Shown here piece by piece: positions 26,985-35,431 of a DNA stretch of 64,000 bases. How positions within the stretch are numbered: position 1 is the stretch's first letter; every line of letters starts with the position of its first letter. Source of the stretch: Kytococcus sedentarius DSM 20547. Lineage in GTDB: Bacteria; Actinomycetota; Actinomycetes; Actinomycetales; Dermatophilaceae. Position numbers and translations under genes: made by a program. Under the pieces are notes generated by a model. That model did not search any database. It was not told the DNA's origin and saw only the letters and a program-made list of their open reading frames with translations. Location: positions 2,418,001 through 2,482,000 of the forward strand of contig NC_013169.1 in assembly GCF_000023925.1 (NCBI RefSeq). The letters run 5' to 3'.

Positions 26985-27955
26985 GCGTGGCTCCTTTCGG
27001 CCTCGTCGTTCGTGTCGCCGATGGTGGGTGCTCCGGTGAGGGTGAAGAACACCTCGTCAAGGCTGGGGAGCCGTAACGCGAACTCGGCAACCTCAATTCC
27101 TTCCGCTTCAAAGCGATGAGCGATGTCGAACATCGCCCGATCGCCGTCCACCGGCGTGATCAACTCGTGCTGAGCGGTGCGCTCGACCGGGTGGCCGGAG
27201 ACGGCGGCCAGGATGGCAGCGGCCCTCTCCACGTCGCCGGGGTTCTTGGGACGGGTCGCGATGGCTTGGCCCCCGACGATCTGTTTCAGCTCGGGTGGAG
27301 TGCCGTGGGCGATCACGCGGCCGTGGTCGATGACGGTGATCTCGTCAGCCAGTGCGTCGGCTTCTTCCAGGTACTGCGTCGTCAGAAGGACGCTGGCGCC
27401 ATCGGCGGTGAGTTCACGGATGATCCGCCATAGCTCTTCGCGCTTGCCAGGATCAAGACCGACCGAGGGCTCATCGAGGAACACGACACGAGGGCGACCG
27501 ACGAGGCTCGCGGCGAGGTCCAGACGTCGGCGCATCCCGCCGGAGTAGGTAGCCACCGGCTTCTTCGCGGCATCGGTCAAGCCGAAACGCTCCAACAGCT
27601 CGGCCGCCCTGCGGGAAGCCTCGCGTTTGCGCAGATCGAGCAGACGCCCGATCAGGATCAGGTTACCCAGGCCCGTGAGCTCTTCATCCAGCGTCGCGTA
27701 CTGGCCTGTCAAGCCAATGATCCGTCGCACCTTGGCCGCTTCGCGGGTGACGTCCATGCCGGCGACTCTGGCGGTTCCGGCATCGAGGCCTGTCAAAGTC
27801 GCCAGGATACGGATCGACGTTGTCTTCCCAGCCCCGTTCGGGCCGAGGACGCCGAGCACGGTGCCCGGCCGGGCACGCAGATCCACCCCGTCCAGAGCAG
27901 TGTGCTTGCCGTACCGCTTCACCAGCCCCTCGGCTTCGATCACATAGTCACTCAA
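26981..27955 (-). CDS. ABC exporter ATP-binding protein (DrrA-like)
   Basis: 324 residues. Walker A GPNGAGKTTS, Q-loop GQYATLDEEL, signature YSGGMRRRLDLA, Walker B VVFLDEPS and H-loop-region LLTTQYLEEADAL are all intact, and a DrrA-type C-terminal extension follows. The start is a TTG at 27955: AAGGAG sits 6 nt before it and no ATG or GTG nearby gives the MSDYVIEAEGLVKRYG start. It is first in the operon with the permease; no regulator gene is adjacent. Confidence 0.92.
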   Translation of the reverse strand: MSDYVIEAEGLVKRYGKHTALDGVDLRARPGTVLGVLGPNGAGKTTSIRILATLTGLDAGTARVAGMDVTREAAKVRRIIGLTGQYATLDEELTGLGNLILIGRLLDLRKREASRRAAELLERFGLTDAAKKPVATYSGGMRRRLDLAASLVGRPRVVFLDEPSVGLDPGKREELWRIIRELTADGASVLLTTQYLEEADALADEITVIDHGRVIAHGTPPELKQIVGGQAIATRPKNPGDVERAAAILAAVSGHPVERTAQHELITPVDGDRAMFDIAHRFEAEGIEVAEFALRLPSLDEVFFTLTGAPTIGDTNDEAERSHA

Positions 27956-27983
27956 TTGAATCTCCTTGCCTTCATCGCCGTGT

Positions 27984-28139
27984 TTAGGGGCGCAGTGTCT
28001 TGGGGAATCCCGTCCAATGCAGATCGGGGCGCAGGTGGCTCATGTCGTTGAACATGACGATGCTCGGTGGCACGCTCGGCCGGTGCTCGATCACGGTCAG
28101 CGCAGCGTTGGCGCTGCTGAGCCCAAGCCACCTGATAGC
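27984..28139 (-). pseudogene. 3' part of histidine phosphatase gene
   Basis: Minus-strand reading WLGLSSANAALTVIEHRPS, later MFNDMSHLRPDLHWTGFPK, then TLRP and stop. It continues exactly the protein encoded at 29570-30017 once element B and its 8-bp duplication are removed. It is therefore the detached C-terminus of that phosphatase. Confidence 0.85.
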
Positions 28140-29569
28140 GGCTCATCCGATCTGAGGGTGTAGCGGCGGTGGCGTGACGGGGTCGGGAGTTGGGTCGAGG
28201 TCCCCTGATGATGGGGGTTCCTACACCAACTCATCCAGAAGACCTCGACGTGAGCGACGCTACCTTCCACTGCCCTGACCTGACCACGTTCTGCCGCCTG
28301 GACGAGCTCGGCCTCGTCGTGGTCGGGCAGCGCCTGGCGCCCGACCGTGCGGTGCTGGAGTGCCGCGTCGCGACGCGCGGTGACGACGCGTTCTGCCACG
28401 GGTGCGGAGCCGAGGGCGTCGTGCGTGACACGGTCTCGCGGTCGCTGGCGCACGAGCCCTTCGGATGGCGGCCGACGACGCTGCTGATCAGGGTGCGTCG
28501 CTACCGCTGCGCGACCTGCCTTCGGGTGTGGCGCCAGGACACCACGGCCGCAGCCGAGCCACGGGCGAAGCTCTCACGGGCAGCGGTGCGCTGGGCCTTG
28601 GTCGCCCTGGTGGCCCAGCATCTGACGGTCGCCAGGATCGCCGAAGCTCTTGACGTGTCGTGGGACACGGCGAACGACGCCGTCCTGGCCGAAGGTCGCC
28701 GGTTGCTGATCGACGACCCCGCCCGGTTCGACGGCGCCCGCGTGATCGGCGTCGATGAGCACGTGTGGCGGCACACCCGCCGTGGGGACAAGTACGTCAC
28801 CGTCATCATCGACCTGACCCCGATCCGTGACGGCACCGGACCGGCCCGTCTTCTGGACATGGTCGAAGGCCGGTCCAAGAGCGCGTTCAAGACCTGGCTC
28901 GCCGCCCGCCCGAAGACCTGGCGCGACGGCGTGGAGGTGGTCGCGATGGACGGGTTCACCGGCTTCAAGACCGCTGCTGCCGAGGAGCTGCCCGACGCGA
29001 CCGCAGTGATGGACCCCTTCCACGTGGTGAGGTTGGCCGGTGACGCCCTGGACCGCTGCAGGCGCAGGGTCCAGCTCGATCTGCACGGCCACCGCGGCCG
29101 CGCCAAGGATCCGCTCTACCGCGCCCGGCGGACCCTGCACACCGGCGCCGACCTGCTCACCGACAAGCAGAAGACCCGGCTGGAAGCGCTGTTCGCCGCC
29201 GACGAACACATCGAGGTCGAAGTGACCTGGGGCATCTACCAGCGCATGATCACCGCCTACCGCCACCCCGACCGCTCCCAGGGCCGGACTCTCATGACCG
29301 CGGTGATCGACTCCCTGGCACGCGGCGTCCCGGCCGCGCTGAGCGAACTTGTCACGCTTGGACGGACCCTCACCAAGCGCGCCGCGGACGTGTTGGCGTT
29401 CTTCGACCTGCCCGGCACCAGCAACGGCCCCACCGAGGCCATCAACGGCCGTCTCGAACACCTGCGCGGCTCCGCCCTGGGCTTCCGGAACCTGACCCAC
29501 TACATCGCCAGGAGCCTCCTCGAAGCCGGCGGCTTCAGACCACGACTACACCCTCAGATCGGATGAGCC
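28140..29569 (+). mobile_element. ISL3-family element B
   Basis: 1430 bp with both ends GGCTCATCCGATCTGAGGG and a perfect 8-bp target duplication CTGATAGC (28132-28139, 29570-29577). Same type as element A but clearly diverged. It splits a histidine phosphatase gene. Confidence 0.95.
28208..29566 (+). CDS. ISL3-family transposase (element B)
   Basis: 452 residues, about nine in ten identical to element A by eye. The zinc finger (CHGCGAEG and CATCLRVW), DDE landmarks (VIGVDEHVW, VVAMDGFTGFKTAAAEELPD, VMDPFHVVRLAGDALD) and C-terminal block are intact, so it looks active. Confidence 0.93.
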   Translation: MMGVPTPTHPEDLDVSDATFHCPDLTTFCRLDELGLVVVGQRLAPDRAVLECRVATRGDDAFCHGCGAEGVVRDTVSRSLAHEPFGWRPTTLLIRVRRYRCATCLRVWRQDTTAAAEPRAKLSRAAVRWALVALVAQHLTVARIAEALDVSWDTANDAVLAEGRRLLIDDPARFDGARVIGVDEHVWRHTRRGDKYVTVIIDLTPIRDGTGPARLLDMVEGRSKSAFKTWLAARPKTWRDGVEVVAMDGFTGFKTAAAEELPDATAVMDPFHVVRLAGDALDRCRRRVQLDLHGHRGRAKDPLYRARRTLHTGADLLTDKQKTRLEALFAADEHIEVEVTWGIYQRMITAYRHPDRSQGRTLMTAVIDSLARGVPAALSELVTLGRTLTKRAADVLAFFDLPGTSNGPTEAINGRLEHLRGSALGFRNLTHYIARSLLEAGGFRPRLHPQIG

Positions 29570-30017
29570 CTGATAGCCGGGGCGTCCATGGCGTGACGGA
29601 GGAGCCACGCGATCGGGTAGGCGTGCGTGATGAGCACTTCGTGCACGTCGTCATCGCCCTCGGGTGCGGTGGCGAACCTCGCGGTGAGGCTCTGGGCGAT
29701 CTGGTGCCCTGCTTCGGCTTCGTCGGTGTCGTAGCCGTCGAAGAACGGCACCCATGACGGCGGGGTCTCCTCCGGCTTCGGCACGTAAGGCACATGGTCG
29801 ATCAGCTCGGCCGCTTCGCTCACCTCGGCGGTGCCGGTGAGGAAGATGTTGAGCTGCCTCGCGCTGTCGGCGGCTCGCGGCAACGGCGAGTGCCAGACGG
29901 CGTCGATGGGCAGATGCGCTAAACGCTGACCGAGAAGACGAGCTTGCTCGCCCCCGGTGTCGGTGAGGTTGCCGAACGCGTCGGCGTCACCGTGGCGTGC
30001 GATGTAGAGATACCTAG
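29570..30017 (-). pseudogene. 5' part of histidine phosphatase, cut at both ends
   Basis: Encodes RYLYIARHGDADAFGN with the catalytic RHG of the phosphoglycerate-mutase-like family, then SPLPRAADSA and LITHAYPIAWLLRHAMDA, the second catalytic His. The start codon side is interrupted by the IS5 element at 30018 and the C-terminal third by ISL3 element B. Joined to 27984-28139 the protein would be about 200 residues, normal for the family. It is now inactive. Confidence 0.88.
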
Positions 30018-30962
30018 GGCACGTCTCTAAAGCAGGTAGTTCAGCCACTGGATGATCGCTCGGAGGACAGCTCCGGCGCGGTAAGTCAGGGCGAGTTTGT
30101 CGTAGCGGGTGGCCAGGCCGCGCCATTGCTTCACGTCGCTGTATCCGCGTTCGATGACGTTGCGGCCGCGATAGGCAACGGCGTCCAGGCCGACTGGCCG
30201 ACCGCCGCGTGAACCGCGATTGCGACGGTGTTGCTGCTGGTTGCGGGGTTCGGGGATGACTGCCTTGATCCCGCGACGGCGCAGAATCCGGCGGGTCGCG
30301 CGGGAGGAGTAGGCCTTGTCGCCGCGCAGCATGCTTGGTCTCGTGCGCGGCCGGCCCGGACCCTCGCGGGCCACGGAGAGACCGTCGAGCAGCGGGGCCA
30401 GCATTGGTGAGTCTCCGCCTTGGCCGGGCCCGCAGAGGATCACCAGCGGCAAACCGTGTCCGTCGACGAGCTGATGGATCTTCGTGGAGAGCCCGCCGCG
30501 GGAGCGACCCAGGGCGTGATCAGGAGGCTCGTGGCGCAGATTCTTGTGGTTCCACAGTGCCCCCTGTGGTGCGCTCGAGGTTGGTGCCGTGCTGGTGAGC
30601 GCGGCAGATCGTGGAGTCGACCGCGACCGACCAGTCCAGCTCACCATCCGCATCGGCACGGACCAAGAGGGCGTCGAGAATCCGGTCCCAGGTGCCGTCG
30701 GCAGCCCAGGCGCGGTGGCGCTTCCAGATCGTCTGCCACGGCCCGAAGTCTCCGGGGACGTCGCGCCAGGCGATCCCGCACCGGTAGCGATAGATGATCC
30801 CCTCGACCACCTGTCGATGATCCCGTCGGGGCCTGCCTGACCAGGGGCGTTGAGCAGGGAGCAAGGGTTCGATCAATCCCCACTGGGCGTCGGACAACAC
30901 GCTTCGTCGGCTCATCCACTCACCATCACACCCCAAACCTCCACGAGCTCAGGAGACGCGCC
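30018..30962 (-). mobile_element. IS5-family element (IS427-like)
   Basis: 945 bp. Ends are imperfect inverted repeats, GGCACGTCTC on the left and GGCGCGTCTC on the right (complement), with a 3-bp duplication TAG (30015-30017, 30963-30965). It encodes a DDE transposase in two overlapping frames on the minus strand and lies at the broken 5' end of the histidine phosphatase. Confidence 0.85.
30027..30915 (-). CDS. IS5-family transposase in two overlapping frames
   Basis: The first frame (30520-30915) begins MSRRSVLSDAQWGLIEPLLP and holds the N-terminal domain with the first catalytic Asp (SVAVDSTICRAHQHG). The second (from about 30570 to 30027) holds DHALGRSRGGLSTKIHQLVD, GDKAYSSRATRRILRRRG and ERGYSDVKQWRGLATRYDKL, the rest of the DDE domain. 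The second frame lies +1 relative to the first, so production of one protein needs frameshifting, or the copy carries a 1-base lesion; I cannot tell which. ATG at 30915. Confidence 0.82.
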
Positions 30963-30991
30963 TAGAGCGTGTCTCCTGAGCTCGTGGAGGT
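30937..30991. repeat. Long inverted repeat at the right end of the IS5 element
   Basis: A 21-bp arm (containing CCTCCACGAGCTCAGGAGAC) at 30937-30957 is repeated in inverse orientation at 30971-30991 with 13 bp between. The first arm is inside the IS5 right end; the second lies outside it and looks like the end of a second, otherwise missing, element of the same kind. Confidence 0.7.
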
Positions 30992-31150
30992 ACGGAACTA
31001 ACTTTCGATCACCGCACGAACGGACATATGTCTCGGGCGGACTTGTGATAGGCTTCCTCCGCGACCGAGATGGAGCGAGACGCTCACCAGGGCCTCGACA
31101 ACAGGAACGCAATCAACAACTCCGTTTCTAGTGACACAAGGGATACAGTC

Positions 31151-31621
31151 ATGAGCGATGAATCGATCACCTCAGCCCCGAAAACTGCTGGCTTCACGTT
31201 GCAGATCTACGTTCCGCCTGGCGAGACCAAGAAGGCACGATCGTTCTACAGCGCGCTATTCGGTCGCGAACCGGAGTTCGAACCGCATGATGATTTCTTC
31301 GAGTGGTCTCCGATCTCTGGGCAAGAATGCTGGGTTCAGGTCGGAGGCAAAGCAGACGCAGTGCCTATGCACAATAGAATGCGATTCCTTGTGCTCGACC
31401 TCAGTGCTGCACTGGACTTTCTCAACTCGTCAGGGATTGAGCATTCTGAGCCCTCGCAGCTGCCTGGAGTTGTTGCGTTTGTCGACTTCTCCGACCCGTG
31501 GGGTAATCGGCTCGGCTACTACCAAGATCTTGTGCCCAGTGGACAGCAGCCGGAATACCGGGGAACCTCGGTCAACGACGACGCGCAGTTCATCGAGTAT
31601 GAGGGATCGCACCAGAAGTAG
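31151..31621 (+). CDS. VOC-family protein (glyoxalase/bleomycin-resistance fold)
   Basis: 156 residues with one beta-alpha-beta-beta-beta repeat pair: FTLQIYVPPGETKKARSFYS, then ALFGREPEFEP, and the second half ending VVAFVDFSDPWGNRLGYYQD, the C-terminal signature of VOC proteins. Metal ligands cannot be assigned with certainty. AGGGA lies 8-12 nt before the ATG. GC content is lower than the core, which suggests acquisition. Function unknown: lyase, dioxygenase or drug binder. Confidence 0.8.
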   Translation: MSDESITSAPKTAGFTLQIYVPPGETKKARSFYSALFGREPEFEPHDDFFEWSPISGQECWVQVGGKADAVPMHNRMRFLVLDLSAALDFLNSSGIEHSEPSQLPGVVAFVDFSDPWGNRLGYYQDLVPSGQQPEYRGTSVNDDAQFIEYEGSHQK

Positions 31622-31656
31622 CACCCTGGGGTGATCGCAGGCGGTAGACTGGAGGC

Positions 31657-31752
31657 ACGAGTGCCGCAACATCGAAACGCGCTACATTGAGCTTTGAGGA
31701 CTTCGATGACGATGTCGAGTCCCAGTTCAGCAAAATGAGGGCCGGGTTATGA
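31657..31752 (+). other. Possible small ORF coupled to the next gene
   Basis: In-frame SAATSKRATLSFEDFDDDVE continues for 10 more residues and its TGA overlaps the next ATG as ATGA. TAGACT followed by GGAGGC leads to an ACG where a leaderless ATG would be expected; a TTG at 31687 could also start it. It may be an inactivated small gene. Confidence 0.3.
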
Positions 31753-32156
31753 AGATTCTCGCGCACGCTTTCACCATGATTCCCACGAATGATCTCGCGG
31801 GGACTGCCTCCGCTTACATTGGGGAAGGTCTCGAGATCCTGTGGAGGCCGGATCCGCAGACGGCGATTGCCGGAGCGAATGAGCGCGCTTTTGTTATGAT
31901 TGAAGACGATCCTTCAGAGCGAGCTCTTGGGGCTGGTCCAGTGCTGCTAGTCGACGACTTGTCGACAACCAGCCTCGGCGGCACTAGCTCTTGGGTTATA
32001 CCGCCGATGAACGTGCCAGTCGGCAAATATGCCGCAGTAGATAGTGATGGAACCATTCTCCGGTATCTCGATTTGTCGACTTGCGCGGAAGGCATCCCGG
32101 GTATCTGGTTCGGCGATTCAGTTGAGAGGGTAAATGATGCGGGCGGTATACCGTAG
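31749..32156 (+). CDS. VOC-superfamily-like hypothetical protein
   Basis: 135 residues. The layout (MKILAHAFTMIPTNDLAGTA, then LEILWRPDPQTAIAG, then VPVGKYAAVDSDGTILRYLD) resembles one half of a glyoxalase-like fold, but the match is weak and no metal ligands stand out. It follows another VOC gene in the same direction and overlaps a possible small ORF by 4 nt. Role unknown. Confidence 0.55.
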   Translation: MKILAHAFTMIPTNDLAGTASAYIGEGLEILWRPDPQTAIAGANERAFVMIEDDPSERALGAGPVLLVDDLSTTSLGGTSSWVIPPMNVPVGKYAAVDSDGTILRYLDLSTCAEGIPGIWFGDSVERVNDAGGIP

Positions 32157-32366
32157 CGGTGAGGAGCGATGGTGTGGCCAACTGCCGCTAACCTTGTTCG
32201 AGCCCGAAGAATGAAAGTTGCGTTTGGAGTGGGTCGTGGACTCAGTCGCCCGCCATCGTCCCCGAGCCCTCACGTACTTAGGAGACATGCCCTAGTAGCC
32301 ATAAGTATGTCGGGGAGCACCACGACGATGCCCCGGCTCTCCTTTCTCTCGGGGTAAGGCTTCGGG
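32157..32366. other. Intergenic stretch
   Basis: About 210 bp between convergent genes. I see no gene, repeat or convincing terminator in it. Confidence 0.5.
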
Positions 32367-33527
32367 TCAAAGGACGGTGACGGTTCCGGCGGTACCGTCG
32401 AGCGTGATTCGGGCACCGTCGTCAATGCGGGTAGTGACACCGGCGACGCCGAGCACGGCGGGGATGCCGTATTCGCGGGCGACGATCGCGGCGTGCGAGA
32501 GCGCGCCGCCGGTCTCGGTGACCACCCCGGCGGCGACGGCGAACAGGGGTGTCCAGGCTGGGTCGGTGTAGGGGCAGATCACGATGGCTCCGCGGCGGAC
32601 GGCGGCGAAGTCGGAGGGGCCGCGGACGATTCGTGCCGATGCGGTGACCGTTCCGTGGGATCCGGGAGTCCCCCTCAACGCCTCAGCTGGGTGGGGCGGG
32701 CCGGGGGCTCTGGTGTCGGGAAGCGCTGCCGTGATCGGGCGTGCTTGCAAGATCCACACGGTGCCGTCTGCGACGGCCCATTCAATGTCTTGCGGCCCGC
32801 CGAGCACCGTCGCGATCCGGCCTCCCAGCTCGACCAAGGTCGCGACAGTGGCGTCGTCCAGGGCGCGTGCGGATTGCTGGTCGGGAGCGATCGCGCTGGT
32901 AACCACACCGCCGCGCTCACGGCCCAGGTCGATACGGGTCTGTTTACTTCCCACCGCGCAGCCGATGGCCCCGTCCGCGGCGACCTCGTAGGCGTCCGGC
33001 GTGATCGTTCCGCCAACGACGGCCAGACCGAGGCCCCAGGATGCTTCGATCCTGGTTGGCTGCCCGTGCTGCTGGGGGGTGAACATGACCCCCGACACAT
33101 CCGCCTCGATCACTGGCTGCACGAGCACCGCCATGCCCGACGCGTGAGGCAACTCTCCACCCGTCCGAGCCCAGTAGCCATCCACTCGTGCAGCGCGGGC
33201 CGACTCCCAACAAGCCATGATCGCCTGACACACGTCGTCTGCGCCGCGAACCCCGATGACGCTCTCGTACTGGCCAGCTGCCGAAGCATCCCCGGTATCC
33301 TCGTTCATCGCAGACGAACGCACGGCCACCACCGGATCGCCCAGCCTCCCCAGCTCACCGGCGACGGCATCACGCAAGAAACGCACGGCCTCCGCGCCGG
33401 CCGGCTGATCGCCGTGTGGCACGACGAACCCGTCGGGCACCGGCAGCCCCTCCCGCAGCAGCACACCGAGCGCCTCCGCCTTGCCACCCGAGCTCGCCCG
33501 GGTCGCTTCTGAGAGCGTCGTCAGCAT
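32367..33527 (-). CDS. PEP/pyruvate-binding protein (rifampicin phosphotransferase/PEP synthase-like)
   Basis: 386 residues. The N-terminal two thirds is the PPDK ATP-grasp domain (SSGGKAEALGVLLREGLPVP, VVAVRSSAMNEDTGDASAAG, GPQDIEWAVADGTVWILQAR). The C-terminal third is the swivelling phosphohistidine domain (TETGGALSHAAIVAREYGIP, containing the His). The order is ATP-grasp then His domain, with no PEP-binding barrel or separate drug-binding domain, so it is a minimal form much shorter than PEP synthase or rifampicin phosphotransferase. AAGGA precedes the chosen ATG at 33527. Two regulators are divergent. Confidence 0.82.
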   Translation of the reverse strand: MLTTLSEATRASSGGKAEALGVLLREGLPVPDGFVVPHGDQPAGAEAVRFLRDAVAGELGRLGDPVVAVRSSAMNEDTGDASAAGQYESVIGVRGADDVCQAIMACWESARAARVDGYWARTGGELPHASGMAVLVQPVIEADVSGVMFTPQQHGQPTRIEASWGLGLAVVGGTITPDAYEVAADGAIGCAVGSKQTRIDLGRERGGVVTSAIAPDQQSARALDDATVATLVELGGRIATVLGGPQDIEWAVADGTVWILQARPITAALPDTRAPGPPHPAEALRGTPGSHGTVTASARIVRGPSDFAAVRRGAIVICPYTDPAWTPLFAVAAGVVTETGGALSHAAIVAREYGIPAVLGVAGVTTRIDDGARITLDGTAGTVTVL

Positions 33528-33549
33528 CACACCATCCTTCAACGAAAGT

Positions 33550-33579
33550 TTGACAACATTCTGTTGATCGTAGCAGGAT
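33550..33579 (+). promoter_or_regulatory. Promoter and operator of HTH gene at 33587
   Basis: TTGACA (33550-33555), an 18-bp spacer and CAGGAT (33574-33579) lie 7 nt before the ATG, so the message should be leaderless. The spacer contains the dyad CAACATTCTGTTG (33554-33566). On the minus strand TACGAT at 33567-33572 could serve as -10 for the PEP-binding gene, so one protein bound here could control both. Confidence 0.65.
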
Positions 33580-33586
33580 GGACGGC

Positions 33587-33982
33587 ATGGAACGCAAGCA
33601 CGACGTCGAGCAACTCAGCAGTGCCGACCACGAGTCGACCCAACGTGAGCGCGAGGCTCAGGGCCGACTTCTCGACAAGGGCGCAGACCAGTTGGAACCG
33701 CGCCCGTGGCAGCAGGCCGCAGCCCCGCCCTCGGCGGTGGATCTGACGCAGTACGCGCTCTGGCGCTCATCCGAGCTGACCCCAGACGAGCTTCTGGGCG
33801 CACTCTCGCTGCTCCCGGCAGCACGCGCCGAGGTCGAGAGCGTGGAGATCGGCGTACTCTTCGCCGCTCGCAACGAGGGGCTCACTTGGGCGCAGATCGC
33901 CCAGGCGATGGGGTTCCGATCCCCGCAAGCCTGCCAGCAGTACGTGAACCGGCTCAGCGCCAGGCAGGACAGGCGAGCATGA
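33587..33982 (+). CDS. Helix-turn-helix DNA-binding protein
   Basis: About 131 residues: a polar N-terminal half, then LTPDELLGALSLLPAARAEV and a C-terminal helix-turn-helix LTWAQIAQAMGFRSPQACQQ. I chose the ATG at 33587, 7 nt after the CAGGAT hexamer, over an in-frame ATG 9 nt earlier. Overlaps the following regulator by 4 nt. Probably controls itself and the divergent PEP-binding gene. Confidence 0.75.
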   Translation: MERKHDVEQLSSADHESTQREREAQGRLLDKGADQLEPRPWQQAAAPPSAVDLTQYALWRSSELTPDELLGALSLLPAARAEVESVEIGVLFAARNEGLTWAQIAQAMGFRSPQACQQYVNRLSARQDRRA

Positions 33983-34614
33983 CGCATCAGTCCACGCCGG
34001 AACTGCTCGTGCTGCACGCCGTGCGCCTCATGGGATTCGCCGACAGTGACGCCGTCGCCGAGCGTGCGGGAACGAGCCACGTCGAGGCGCTGCGCGTGTT
34101 GAGTGAGGCGGAGCGTGAGGGGTGGGTGCAGCACGCCGCGTTCGCCGACCTCGAAGGCTGGTCACTCACCGACTCGGGCAAGACGGAGAACGAGCGCCAA
34201 CTCGCAACAGAACGCGCGGACGCCGACCCCGCTGGCGTGGTGGCGGCTGTCTACCGCGAGTTCCTTCCGCTCAACGCCCGCCTACTCCGAGCCGTCACCG
34301 ACTGGCAGATCAAGCCCATCGGAGCAGACCAGCTGGCCCCGAACGACCATGCCGACCGCGCATGGGATGGACGCGTTCTCGATGAACTCACGGCACTCGG
34401 CAGGAAACTTGCACCCTTGGGCGAGCGCCTCGCTGCCGTTCTCGCGAGATTCTGCGGCTACGCGGAACGGTACGAGACTGCCCTGCACAAGGCCAGGAAC
34501 GGGGAGCTCGATTGGATCGACAGGACCGAAGTGGACTCCTGCCACCGAGTCTGGTTCCAACTCCACGAAGACCTCGTCGCAACACTCGGCATCGACCGTA
34601 GGAACGAAGCATAG
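33979..34614 (+). CDS. Winged-helix regulator with C-terminal extension
   Basis: 211 residues. The first 70 form a winged helix-turn-helix (ELLVLHAVRLMGFADSDAVA, then SHVEALRVLSEAEREGWVQH) and the remainder is a helical domain rich in Leu/Arg/Glu that I do not recognise. Its ATG overlaps the upstream HTH gene (ATGA), so both regulators are made together. The pairing next to a PEP/pyruvate-binding gene suggests a dedicated two-protein control system. A 16-bp palindrome spans its stop codon. Confidence 0.7.
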   Translation: MTHQSTPELLVLHAVRLMGFADSDAVAERAGTSHVEALRVLSEAEREGWVQHAAFADLEGWSLTDSGKTENERQLATERADADPAGVVAAVYREFLPLNARLLRAVTDWQIKPIGADQLAPNDHADRAWDGRVLDELTALGRKLAPLGERLAAVLARFCGYAERYETALHKARNGELDWIDRTEVDSCHRVWFQLHEDLVATLGIDRRNEA

Positions 34615-34624
34615 ATATCTATGC
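34609..34624. promoter_or_regulatory. 16-bp perfect palindrome at gene end
   Basis: GCATAGATATCTATGC is a perfect palindrome that includes the stop codon of the winged-helix gene. It has no loop, so it is more likely a protein-binding site or an old recombination mark than a terminator. Confidence 0.45.
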
Positions 34625-34762
34625 AAGCAGTCACCAAGCGGGCGAGGTCGCTGCCGGCGTCCGAGACATAGCGTGGATCCGCAAGTTCAAGCCGATCGAG
34701 ACGCAGCTACTTTCACGACAGTACGCGGTGCCCAGCTCCACGTATCCGCTCGCCTCTGGCCC

Positions 34763-35431
34763 CTACGTGAGTTCGGCGATGCCGACGCGCAGTGCGAAGA
34801 GGGCAAGCTGTACGCGGTCGCGGGATTGGGTCTTGGCGCGGAGGTTGCCGATGTGGGTCTTGATGGTGGGCATGGTGAGCCATAGTTCGTCGCAGATCTC
34901 TTGATTGGTCCGGCCCCGCGCGACGAGGGCGAGGATGTCGCATTCTCGGGGTGTGAGTTCGTCCGCGAGGCGGATGTCGGTAGGTGAGGCGTCCGCGGCG
35001 GAGCCTCCCGGGCGCTTCCGGAACGTCGTGAAGAGTCGGCGGGTGGGGCCGGGTGAGATGACGGCGTCGCCGTCGTGGACGGTCCGGATCGCGGCGACGA
35101 CGTCATCGGGGGCGGTGTTCTTGACCAGGAAGCCTGATGCCCCGGACTCGATCGCGGTGAGCACGTATTCGTCGGTGTCGAAGGTAGTCAAGATGATGAT
35201 CTTGCTGGCCGTCCCGGCCGTGATGAGTCGCTGGGTGGCGGCGAGCCCGTCGAGCGTGGGCATTTGGATGTCGAGGAGCAGGATGCTCGGCGCGACGTGA
35301 TCGTGCCGGCGGATGGCGTCGGCCCCGTCGATGGCCTGCCAGACCACGCGCATGTCGGACTGCGCGTCGAGGATCATGGCGAGCCCCGCGGTGAACAAGG
35401 GTTCGTCGTCGGCGAGCCCGATGGTGATCAT
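34763..35431 (-). CDS. NarL/LuxR-family response regulator
   Basis: 222 residues. Receiver domain with acidic pocket ADDE (residues 7-10), phospho-acceptor Asp54 in LLLDIQMP and the conserved Lys in FLVKNT; C-terminal LuxR helix-turn-helix (LTPRECDILALVARGRTNQE, then MPTIKTHIGNLRAKTQ). The ATG overlaps the kinase gene by 4 nt. It very probably binds the large palindrome ahead of the ABC exporter. Confidence 0.94.
   Translation of the reverse strand: MITIGLADDEPLFTAGLAMILDAQSDMRVVWQAIDGADAIRRHDHVAPSILLLDIQMPTLDGLAATQRLITAGTASKIIILTTFDTDEYVLTAIESGASGFLVKNTAPDDVVAAIRTVHDGDAVISPGPTRRLFTTFRKRPGGSAADASPTDIRLADELTPRECDILALVARGRTNQEICDELWLTMPTIKTHIGNLRAKTQSRDRVQLALFALRVGIAELT

Noticed and set aside
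31645-31752. The small ORF as an antitoxin.
   Set aside because: Too short and without a toxin-like neighbour; the next gene is VOC-like.
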